Shown piece after piece: positions 61,300-64,000 of a stretch of 64,000 bases of DNA. A program made the position numbers and the translations under genes. The stretch comes from Ancistrus triradiatus (Eukaryota; Chordata; Actinopteri; Siluriformes; Loricariidae): the NCBI GenBank assembly GCA_025084515.1, contig JAJAGP010000018.1, positions 895,466-959,465 on the forward strand, in the 5' to 3' direction. Position 1 is the first letter of the stretch; each line of letters begins with the position of its first letter. The notes below the pieces were generated by a model, which saw only the letters and a program-made list of their open reading frames with translations, was not told the DNA's origin and searched no databases.

Positions 61300-62293
61300 T
61301 ATTAACTGATCAAGCAGTGACACTCTCACATTGTTCTAAGTCCGAGTTTTGTTTTTGGGGCTCTGGCAACCCTGATTCGTGTCTGTGTAAGTAACTGATC
61401 TAAATGATCAGTTATGTCGGCTCACATTTGGACTAGAGACTGTTCTAACTCAGTTCAGGTGTCCTACTAGTAGTACTCCTTTGTTTCAGCGGTATCTACG
61501 GCGCATTTACTTATCGTTTGCACACAGTTTCCTTGTGAAAAATCCCTTTATTTTTATATTACAGAAGCATAAATATACTATGGTAATGCCCGGTCAACAT
61601 CCAGTTCGGTCAACGACCTGTTTCACGTACCCGGATTAAGTGGATCAGACAATGTGGGATCTGGCAACCCTGATGAATTTATTGCTTGAATGCAGTTTTC
61701 TTGTGAAGATACCATTTATATCTACATTACAGGTGCATAAATAGACTGATGATGGAAATGTCCGGTCAACGTCCATTCCGGTCAACCACAGTAACACGGT
61801 CATTATATGGCGCATACCTGTATAGTCATTTCCTTGAATAGCAAAAAGATAAGGACCCCGCCTCCCCAGTAACCCTAAACTGAATACAGCGCATATGAAA
61901 AGTGAGATGAATGACCGCAAACAGACATGAAACTCACGGCAGAATTTGTGAAAGTCCGTCTGTATCTCCTTCCTGGAGTTCAGGAAAATCCTCCCCTTCT
62001 CGGTTCCCACGGCGATCACGCTATCCTCATGCACGGTCACGCAGGCCACCTCTGCGTTCAGCTTCGACATAGCCGTGCACTGCAGAAAACAAAAATCGGT
62101 ATTCACAGTTCACAGTTTTCCCCACGCTGTCTACCCTCAGTTCAGTAGACATGAGATGGAGCCGTACCACCGAGTCCAGTGCCGATACCAGGCTGGTGAG
62201 GATCTCGTGTCTGGCGGAGATCTGCGGCCCGTGAAGCTCGACGCGAGAGTTCAGCCTCATCCCGTCACATCCGATCTTCCGCAGCTGCGCCAT
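36156..62293 (-). CDS. gtf2ird1: GTF2I repeat domain-containing protein 1 (gtf2ird1), whole coding region, 25 exons
   Basis: Twenty-five exons, listed separately, join in frame to 2874 nt (957 residues plus stop); human GTF2IRD1 is about 959. The nuclear TFII-I family regulator has an N-terminal leucine zipper (about residues 31-56), then five I-repeats: R1 about 136-211, R2 356-430, R3 569-652, R4 697-786 and R5 796-886. Between R2 and R3 lies a sumoylation-type site (IKTE) beside a SUMO-interacting-type IIQVTV. After R5 come a basic nuclear localisation signal (RRKRKR) and the conserved tail [18 protein letters not shown]. Each I-repeat has the LR..V..LF....Y..ALG / VPY / GLP / F+.P core. 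GTF2I is excluded by the N-terminal EVACVTVHEDS / VGTEKGRIFLNSRKE block and the C-terminal tail, which match GTF2IRD1 as remembered. The coding exon 1 acceptor lies 2 nt before ATG, so a non-coding 5' exon is expected upstream. Confidence 0.96.
37155..37264 (-). CDS. gtf2ird1: gtf2ird1 coding exon 24: nuclear localisation signal
   Basis: Encodes SNEVNRRKRKRVLDNT, a classical basic nuclear localisation signal, then a Pro/Ser/Ala linker and ASANQIPVM, matching human KRKRKRV and ASANQI. Human has a serine run in between that is missing here. Acceptor after tttgtttgcag, donor gtatgt, phase 0 out. Confidence 0.92.
37349..38052 (+). mobile_element. Tigger-like MITE, copy A
   Basis: The left end cagcggtacctcggttccc and the right end gaactgaggtaccacttcg are inverted, with TA-like borders. 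The inner part has gtattcttaattcaaataag and cgggtcctaaaa, resembling the start of a pogo/Tigger transposase (Met-Gly-Pro-Lys in the related copy at about 40494). It fills most of the intron between gtf2ird1 exons 24 and 23. Confidence 0.82.
38096..38133 (-). CDS. gtf2ird1: gtf2ird1 coding exon 23 (38-nt microexon, tandem donors)
   Basis: Exons 22 (phase 2) and 24 (needs phase 1) cannot be joined directly. This exon, after ttttccgtttag, fixes the frame and encodes (Q)PFVQLCPQTSGL, like human QPFAEICNDAK. Two donors are possible: gtaatt at 38095 (38 nt, used here) or gtttag at 38101 (32 nt). Both keep frame and differ by two residues. Confidence 0.72.
38291..38483 (-). CDS. gtf2ird1: gtf2ird1 coding exon 22: I-repeat 5 core
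   Basis: Encodes DALGLDRPVIVPYKLIRASP, CGLPEDVPFRNPNTYDLVRL and EKIIQARDDITINIKTPL. The intron before it contains a Tc1-like element. Acceptor after cacgtgcag, donor gtaagt, ends in phase 2. Reading through the donor would meet a stop at once. Confidence 0.96.
38604..40133 (-). mobile_element. second Tc1-like family, near complete, transposase on minus strand
   Basis: Inverted repeat ends are GGTGCTTGAAAGTTTGTGAA near 38610 and CAAACTTTCAAGCACC at 40111-40126, with TA at the borders. It fills most of the gtf2ird1 intron between exons 22 and 21. A fragment resembling its right end sits just outside the left border (38556-38592). A CA microsatellite starts immediately after the right end. Confidence 0.92.
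38835..39863 (-). pseudogene. broken Tc1-family transposase
   Basis: The start MAQTKEISEDLRKRVVDAHQ (39863 leftward) is an N-terminal helix-turn-helix; it continues in another frame with NVLWTDETKIELL (first Asp) and, after a gap, VMQQDNEPKHTSCSTKEWL and DLNPMEMLWKYLKRA (second Asp and Glu). The three frames overlap or abut, so a few frameshifts separate it from an intact gene. Confidence 0.9.
40134..40208. repeat. (CA)n microsatellite abutting a Tc1-like element
   Basis: About 37 CA units with a few CG variants, starting at the right end of the Tc1-like element at 38604-40133. Confidence 0.95.
40262..40788 (+). mobile_element. Tigger-like MITE, copy B
   Basis: Starts near ttctcgaccacctcagaact (outer end decayed) and ends agaaccgaggtagcactgta. 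Contains ccatgggtcctaaaacagtt and gtaagtgttttgcttttact. The end lies about 34 bp beyond the gtf2ird1 exon 21 donor. Confidence 0.82.
40824..40901 (-). CDS. gtf2ird1: gtf2ird1 coding exon 21: start of I-repeat 5
   Basis: Encodes DEDVGRMGEKVLLREQVKEL then FNKKY, very close to human R5. The acceptor (gattcgaacag) lacks a good pyrimidine tract. The donor is gtcagt, with a Tigger-like MITE end about 34 bp beyond it. Confidence 0.9.
41934..41962 (-). CDS. gtf2ird1: gtf2ird1 coding exon 20 (29-nt microexon)
   Basis: Encodes PFQGLIPKP, identical to human after R4. Acceptor after gtctttgcag, donor gtaagt, phase 2 in and phase 1 out. Confidence 0.93.
42103..42370 (-). CDS. gtf2ird1: gtf2ird1 coding exon 19: complete I-repeat 4
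   Basis: Encodes [60 protein letters not shown] and CTFGSQNLERILAVADKISF, essentially identical to human R4, thought to be a main DNA-binding repeat. Unlike R1-R3 and R5, the whole repeat sits in one 268-nt exon. Confidence 0.98.
42475..42543 (-). CDS. gtf2ird1: gtf2ird1 coding exon 18
   Basis: Encodes EPDPKDTLTEDPGPASKRPA and FL. Acceptor after agttgtag, donor gtaacc, phase 1 on both sides. Low conservation; accepted from phase fit. Decayed tandem repeats fill the intron on its upstream side. Confidence 0.76.
42600..43660. repeat. decayed tandem repeat, four copies
   Basis: The anchor ctcaccatgtggcc starts at about 42621, 42987, 43285 and 43533 (spacings 366, 298, 248). Copies share gaaatctaacttctcacc, gtttggga/ctcgggagccg and ttttcacaagttgaaatt words. 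Fills the gtf2ird1 intron between exons 18 and 17. Confidence 0.85.
43710..43774 (-). CDS. gtf2ird1: gtf2ird1 coding exon 17
   Basis: Starts PELLTE exactly as in human after R3, then TQLKHEPPTQPVCDT. LKHE resembles a sumoylation consensus. Acceptor after gcatttcag, donor gtacca. Confidence 0.9.
43871..44054 (-). CDS. gtf2ird1: gtf2ird1 coding exon 16: I-repeat 3 core
   Basis: Encodes EALGLPEPVKVPYSKFQMYP, TGLPDGITFRRPNCFGAAKL and RKILSASNHIQFVINR, matching human R3. It is 184 nt, phase 1 in and phase 2 out, as in exons 4 and 8. Acceptor after tcctctttag, donor gtgggt. Confidence 0.96.
44321..44361. repeat. (TA)n microsatellite
   Basis: About 20 TA units in the gtf2ird1 intron between exons 16 and 15. 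Confidence 0.95.
44562..44891. mobile_element. hAT-type MITE with target-site duplication, 330 bp
   Basis: The ends cagtgtttcccaaccac and ggttgggaaacactg are inverted. Flanks ctctagac (44554-44561) and ctctaggc (44892-44899) form an 8-bp target duplication. Lies in the gtf2ird1 intron between exons 16 and 15. Confidence 0.9.
45232..45632 (+). mobile_element. Tigger-like MITE, copy C, right half
   Basis: Shares acatatccccatcataaat, taatgccttatacagtgtgg and the end gagaaccgaggtattcatgt with copy A. The left half is missing. The end lies about 30 bp beyond the gtf2ird1 exon 15 donor. Confidence 0.8.
45665..45730 (-). CDS. gtf2ird1: gtf2ird1 coding exon 15: start of I-repeat 3
   Basis: Encodes DIGEMILQLRTQVESLFSTKY, the first helix of R3 (human ...LRKQVELLFNTRY). 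Acceptor after cctctag, donor gtgagg, phase 1 on both sides. A Tigger-like MITE end lies about 30 bp beyond the donor. Confidence 0.92.
45803..45856 (-). CDS. gtf2ird1: gtf2ird1 coding exon 14 (54 nt)
   Basis: Encodes EDLAQKSAAQGLKRVVE. Acceptor after aactccag, donor gtaagg, phase 1 on both sides, so it could be skipped without shifting frame. Confidence 0.75.
46314..47222. mobile_element. hAT-like short element with nested cagtggttcccaacc-type repeat
   Basis: The left part (gtataacgattctttctggt, ctcgattttctcacgg) and the right part (gtgagaaaatcgaatcgtga, gcagagtatcgttacaccgc) are roughly inverted. Between them, from about 46665, lies a repeat of the cttggagccccccatgagta type. In the gtf2ird1 intron between exons 14 and 13. 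Confidence 0.65.
47809..47904 (-). CDS. gtf2ird1: gtf2ird1 coding exon 13: acidic linker
   Basis: Encodes APSEANASPEEPSEPQADLV then TADLRRPLEPLAG. Acceptor after tctcctcag, donor gtaact, phase 1 on both sides. It falls in the poorly conserved region between the SIM-like motif and R3. The 4.7-kb intron before it holds a Tc1-like element. Confidence 0.78.
47990..48600. other. gtf2ird1 intron, nothing recognised
   Basis: AT-rich intron sequence with no repeat or exon I can name. Confidence 0.4.
48641..50161 (+). mobile_element. Tc1-like transposon, same family, opposite orientation
   Basis: Ends are ACAGTGGGGCAAAAAGGTAT and TTTTTTGCCCCACTGTA, with arms of about 200 bp. It lies in the gtf2ird1 intron between exons 12 and 13, antisense to the gene. 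Transposase pieces are on the plus strand. It is inserted into an older short repeat whose halves flank it (48605-48640 and 50162-50292). Confidence 0.92.
48929..49961 (+). pseudogene. broken Tc1-family transposase
   Basis: Three plus-strand frames cover most of the protein: an N-terminal helix-turn-helix part (48929-49405, KLVELHQAGKSESTIGKQVG), a middle with the first catalytic Asp (MWSDENKIELLG, 49357-49548), and a C-terminal part (FQHDNDPKHIARATKEWL and DLNPTENLWRELKV, 49617-49961) with the second Asp and the Glu. Frameshifts and a deletion around 49365 break it. Confidence 0.9.
50690..51995 (-). mobile_element. Tigger-like MITE, copy D, reversed and split by a hAT-like insertion
   Basis: The right border gaaccgagatgccactgtgt is an inverted end of the family, and inner words (tttttaggacctgtggagac, actaagaatacaatactgta) read in reverse of copies A-C. 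51015-51580 is foreign. Confidence 0.75.
51015..51580 (+). mobile_element. hAT-like element with BED-finger relic
   Basis: Inserted between gtgaaaag (51007-51014) and gtgaaaaa (51581-51588), an 8-bp duplication with 7 of 8 bases equal, the hAT signature. From 51360 the plus strand reads GCRKRPTSAVWDHFELVQDK, the start of a BED zinc finger like those in ZBED/hAT transposases, then decays (DTRCHCGARSRTFHK). The ends do not match as inverted repeats, so the exact borders are uncertain. Confidence 0.7.
52580..52660 (-). CDS. gtf2ird1: gtf2ird1 coding exon 12: sumoylation and SIM-like motif
   Basis: Encodes PSGDIMPLKKIKTEPPDG and EIIQVTVPG. IKTE (Lys at about residue 504) is a consensus psi-K-x-E sumoylation site; IIQVTV is a hydrophobic SUMO-interacting-type motif. 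Human GTF2IRD1 has the parallel IKIEPEDLDIIQVTVP and is reported to be sumoylated there. Acceptor after taattcag, donor gtacgg. Confidence 0.92.
52750..52793 (-). CDS. gtf2ird1: gtf2ird1 coding exon 11 (44 nt)
   Basis: Encodes STSSCVSPLAECEAG. Acceptor after tctctaag, donor gtaagg, phase 2 in and phase 1 out. Low conservation; supported mainly by exact phase fit between exons 10 and 12. Confidence 0.72.
52800..53941. other. gtf2ird1 intron between exons 11 and 10, nothing recognised
   Basis: Mixed-composition DNA without open frames of note or repeat ends I recognise. Confidence 0.4.
53942..54056 (-). CDS. gtf2ird1: gtf2ird1 coding exon 10
   Basis: Encodes KVAKEEGKQDGAPEDGFAEG then LRVPGCALELVSNTHSS. 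Weakly conserved linker, accepted because acceptor (cagctgcag), donor (gtaggt) and phases fit exons 9 and 11. A second donor lies four bases further on. Confidence 0.75.
54145..54170 (-). CDS. gtf2ird1: gtf2ird1 coding exon 9 (26-nt microexon)
   Basis: Encodes MFDERIFTG, identical to the human residues after R2. Acceptor after tcgttgcag, donor gtgagt, phase 2 in and phase 1 out. Confidence 0.93.
55048..55231 (-). CDS. gtf2ird1: gtf2ird1 coding exon 8: I-repeat 2 core
   Basis: Encodes [40 protein letters not shown] and RILEERHGVRFVVRR. This is the most conserved stretch in the window against human GTF2IRD1. The acceptor (gatctgtcag) has a weak pyrimidine tract, and a Tc1-type MITE end begins about 30 bp upstream of it. 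Confidence 0.97.
55320..55875. mobile_element. nested element with ends CAGTGGAACCTCGGAATTCG
   Basis: The left end cagtggaacctcggaattcg and the right end cgaattcagaggttccactg are inverted, with TA at both borders. Inside is a smaller hairpin (55514-55616, gatttcagacag... with ctgtctgaaatc-like partner) and an AAAT microsatellite (55732-55768). No transposase seen. Confidence 0.88.
55732..55768. repeat. (AAAT)n microsatellite
   Basis: About nine AAAT units inside the nested element 55320-55875. Confidence 0.95.
56423..56506 (-). CDS. gtf2ird1: gtf2ird1 coding exon 7: start of I-repeat 2
   Basis: Encodes KWDAFIRETEDINTL and RECVQILFNSRY, nearly identical to the human R2 start. Acceptor after gtcgtgcag, donor gtgagt, phase 1 on both sides, 84 nt. 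Confidence 0.95.
57062..57554. mobile_element. Tc1-derived MITE with transposase relic
   Basis: Starts gcaaaagtattaagccacca and ends cttttgcacagtactgta. On the minus strand 57085-57288 translates to AKRLRYAEAHKYRNEDQWKR and VLCIDKSKFGVQ, the middle of a Tc1 transposase. The MITE therefore derives from an autonomous Tc1 by internal deletion. In the gtf2ird1 intron between exons 7 and 6. Confidence 0.88.
57731..57826 (-). CDS. gtf2ird1: gtf2ird1 coding exon 6
   Basis: Encodes ERIALAGDVGQSPPSIH then ISKRLLFSIVHEKS, the last matching human SKRILFSIVHDKSE. Acceptor after gtgttccag, donor gtgggt. Phase 1 on both sides, 96 nt. Confidence 0.92.
57949..58241 (-). CDS. gtf2ird1: gtf2ird1 coding exon 5: linker between I-repeats 1 and 2
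   Basis: Starts TPEEPLRDGKPCPD and contains EVPASSSMLSSFLYGIPVP, alignable to the SSSMASFLY region of human GTF2IRD1. It then runs Lys/Pro-rich to KDGTDNG. Acceptor after tgaatgcag, donor gtgaga; phase 2 in, phase 1 out. Confidence 0.9.
58245..59337. other. gtf2ird1 intron between exons 5 and 4, nothing recognised
   Basis: No exon or named repeat before the hAT-like end at 59338. Confidence 0.4.
59338..59430. repeat. hAT-like end (gtaatcggtaaagtaatcc)
   Basis: ggtaatgcaattacttttcc, gtaaagtaatccccattacg and tttgtaatggattactttt form the characteristic AT-rich end of a common teleost element. Confidence 0.55.
59646..59829 (-). CDS. gtf2ird1: gtf2ird1 coding exon 4: I-repeat 1 core
   Basis: Encodes EAVGKNSLVPVPYEWIQKEP, HGLPDGVSLRRPAEYD and LMKILEQSNRIRFVVKR. 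Its length of 184 nt with phase 1 in and phase 2 out is shared with exons 8 and 16, the equivalent exons of R2 and R3, so the repeats kept a common exon structure. Donor gtcggg is non-optimal. Confidence 0.95.
59880..60312. mobile_element. Tc1-derived MITE
   Basis: Starts gtgcaaaagtcttaggccgc and ends gacttttgcaccgtactcta, with transposase-relic words (ccaccaatcttcagtccaac). Its border is about 50 bp from the acceptor of gtf2ird1 exon 4. Confidence 0.88.
60428..60607 (-). CDS. gtf2ird1: gtf2ird1 coding exon 3: linker and start of I-repeat 1
   Basis: Acceptor after gatattccgcag. A variable linker (VSCLQALNSINSHGKAPD, then a Lys/Arg/Pro-rich stretch) leads to FVLRKMVEEVFSVLYS, the first helix of R1. 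Ends in phase 1 at gtaaga. Confidence 0.9.
60778..60960. repeat. interspersed repeat (cagtccatcacaggg type)
   Basis: Words gtacgccctggacagaac, ccagtccatcacaggg and ggttcaaacccatg recall a common teleost repeat with the core ccctggacag...ccagtccatcgcaggg. Class uncertain. Confidence 0.5.
61268..61300. repeat. (TTA)n microsatellite
   Basis: Eleven units of ATT in the gtf2ird1 intron between exons 3 and 2. Confidence 0.95.
61938..62079 (-). CDS. gtf2ird1: gtf2ird1 coding exon 2: leucine zipper end, N-terminal conserved block
   Basis: Acceptor after gttttctgcag. The exon encodes CTAMSKLNAEVACVTVHED then VGTEKGRIFLNSRKEIQ and DFHKFC, the most GTF2IRD1-specific part of the N-terminus. Ends in phase 1 at gtgagt. 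Confidence 0.95.
62168..62293 (-). CDS. gtf2ird1: gtf2ird1 coding exon 1: start codon, first part of leucine zipper
   Basis: ATG at 62293 (MAQLRKIGCDGMRLNS), 42 codons ending in EILTSLVSALDSV, which matches the start of the GTF2IRD1 leucine zipper. An acceptor (tttacag) sits at 62296, two bases before the ATG, so an upstream untranslated exon must exist. Phase 0 donor gtacgg. Confidence 0.9.
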
Positions 62294-62429
62294 TCCTGTA
62301 AAGTGTCAAAAGCCCAAAGTTACAAAATGATTATATCATTACAGGGCTGTGGGGGGAAATGTGGACTGGGTACCGCTTGTACTCATGACCTTCTGTCAGT
62401 CACTACCCGGTTACCACCTTATATGCCCA

Positions 62430-63070
62430 AATTTAAAACCAAACACCTGGCAACCTTTTCGCCATCTAGTGCACGCTTTCTCTATTTGATCCTTGTTTGA
62501 TCCACATTTTACAGGTTAAATTCATTTCATATGGTATAGTCATGTGAAAACCAAAACCAAACACCTGACAACCCTAGGTCCATCTAGTGCATGTTTTCTA
62601 AACATATTACCCTTCTTTGATCCATATTTTATATGTTATTATACTAATTTCAGAGGTTATAGTAAACACCTGGCAACCCTATGTCCATCTAGGGCACGTG
62701 TTCTCTAAACAACTGACCCATATTTTATATGTCATTACACTCATTTCATATGTTATAGTCATGTGAAAACCAAAACGAAACACCTAGCAACCCTACGCTC
62801 ACCTAGTGAATGCCTTCTCTAAATGTTCGACCCCTACTTGATCTATGCGTTATATGTTATTATACTCACTTAATGTGTTATAGTAAACACTTGGCAACCT
62901 TGTTCCCATCTAATGCATTGCTTTCTTTAATTTGATCCTTATTTGACCAATATTTTATAGATCATTGTACCAATTTCATATTGTATAGTAAACACCTGGC
63001 AACCCTATTCCCCTCTATGCACACTTTCTCTAAACATTGACTCCTATATAATCCATATCTTCACAGCCTT
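62430..63070. repeat. tandem repeat of about 105-118 bp, six copies
   Basis: The anchor acacctggcaaccct starts at about 62443, 62561, 62666, 62780, 62887 and 62992 (spacings 118, 105, 114, 107, 105), each followed by a ccatctag-like word, gatccatattttatatgtta and a tcatatgttatagt word. Lies just upstream of gtf2ird1 coding exon 1, so in its first intron or promoter. Confidence 0.88.
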
Positions 63071-63079
63071 CACCAGCCT

Positions 63080-64000
63080 GAAACAGTAACAATAACTCTA
63101 TAACGGGTGAGTTGGGATGGCTCTGGTTGAGGAGTTGCACATCAGTGCGCTTGAGAACAGCATTCACGGGCGTGAAAAACCTTTAAGGAGCTTTTAAAAA
63201 GTGATAGTAATACCCTCTTCTGCGCTAATGCGCTGAAATCCGGCGGGTTCACGCACGAGCAGTTCATTACGATAAGCCTTTGTCAACCAATTAAAGCCAG
63301 CTCAGATTAGCGCCTCAAAGCCTTCGACTGGTAATGAGTTCTGGAACCGAACACGCACTGGCAACTAAACCAGGTTTGGGTGAGACTATCAAAATTGTCC
63401 TGTGTCCATCTAATAAAAGTATATTTTATTTTATATAAGGTGTCATTAAACATTCACCCTTAATAACAGCTAACTACATATTCTCTTTCCTCTCTGAGCT
63501 TGTACCAGTACCAGGTAGAGCCTACACGCTAAGATCTTGCTCGTCTTCATCCCCACCCAAGCTGTTCTTCCATCACCAGCTCCAGCTCTATTGTACTGAG
63601 ACCACAAAGGGCAGTAACTCTCTACCTCCTCCGGATGACTAAGGACGCCATGCCACCAAGACTTTCCCGCCAAGGACACAAGATCCCCCAGTCACATTGT
63701 GTACTGGACGAAATAATGCTGATACGCATATTTTTACGTTATTCTATGCAATATTTCTCTTCACTAGTAACTAACTTAGTTCTTACATACGACACCTACA
63801 TTTCATTGGTTGGATGTTTTTGAACGTGGCATTAACCCCGGCTAACCACGGCCACACATCGAAGTCAAACCCACTTTAACCGCTGATCTATAAAACAGCG
63901 GGGCGGGAGGTTGTTGGGGGGGAAAACATGATCGCAATCCTAATTCCAGGCCCTGAGTTCTCATGGCAACAAGCAATCCGTCTCCTTGGAAACTAATCTC
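63080..64000. other. gtf2ird1 5' flank or first intron
   Basis: No coding exon. 63225-63330 has non-repetitive sequence with cctttgtcaaccaattaaag and gctcagattagcgcc, again SOX- and homeobox-like words. The upstream non-coding exon of gtf2ird1 is either here or beyond the window. Confidence 0.35.

Noticed and set aside
36156..62293. Assignment of the I-repeat gene to gtf2i instead of gtf2ird1
   Set aside because: N-terminal block (EVACVTVHED, VGTEKGRIFLNSRKE), R2 core ([19 protein letters not shown]) and tail (QWPMYMVDY) are GTF2IRD1 features; GTF2I has a different N- and C-terminus.

Overview
The window is vertebrate nuclear DNA, almost certainly from a ray-finned (teleost) fish. Its genes are split into many small exons with GT-AG introns. 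Its non-coding DNA is dominated by fish-type Tc1/mariner elements, their deletion derivatives (MITEs), hAT-like and Tigger-like short elements and long CA microsatellites. An otophysan fish (catfish, characin or similar) is my guess from repeat style only. There are no operons, CRISPR arrays, rRNA genes or bacterial signals.

Two protein-coding genes could be rebuilt exon by exon, both on the minus strand. (1) dtx2 (Deltex E3 ubiquitin ligase 2) has nine coding exons from 31191 down to 16526, joining in frame into 591 codons plus stop: two WWE domains, a RING finger and the Deltex C-terminal domain. (2) gtf2ird1 (GTF2I repeat domain-containing 1) has twenty-five coding exons from 62293 down to 36156, joining in frame into 957 codons plus stop: an N-terminal leucine zipper, five I-repeats, a sumoylation/SIM segment, a basic nuclear localisation signal and a conserved C-terminal tail. 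Every proposed junction keeps frame and has GT/AG ends, and both products are close to the human lengths as I remember them. In human both genes lie in 7q11.23 (GTF2IRD1 in the Williams-Beuren interval), so the tandem same-strand order here looks like a compact version of that synteny.

Layout: 1-15000 is downstream of dtx2 and has no recognisable gene; it holds palindromes, short repeats, a degraded Tc1 element (10357-11855), Tc1 MITEs, an AAAT-rich tandem array and a mariner fragment. 15000-16525 is probable dtx2 3' UTR with a MITE in it. 16526-31191 is dtx2, with introns carrying a 130-bp CA tract, a palindromic MITE, a 25-bp minisatellite, a possible tRNA-derived SINE and a tandem duplication of about 480 bp. 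31192-36155 is the intergenic/3' UTR interval, with a 2-kb array of TTACGA-type repeats in two opposed orientations that resolves at its end into a 128-bp satellite. 36156-62295 is gtf2ird1, with introns full of nested elements, including two Tc1-like elements with broken transposase genes. 62300-64000 is its 5' flank or first intron, with a 105-118-bp tandem repeat.

I found no unknown protein system. The most interesting signals are structural: the opposed TTACGA arrays lying between the gtf2ird1 stop codon and the first AATAAA I can see; repeated Tigger-like MITE ends 30-43 bp from gtf2ird1 splice donors; a MITE end about 30 bp from an I-repeat exon acceptor; and tandem in-frame donors on a 38-nt exon.
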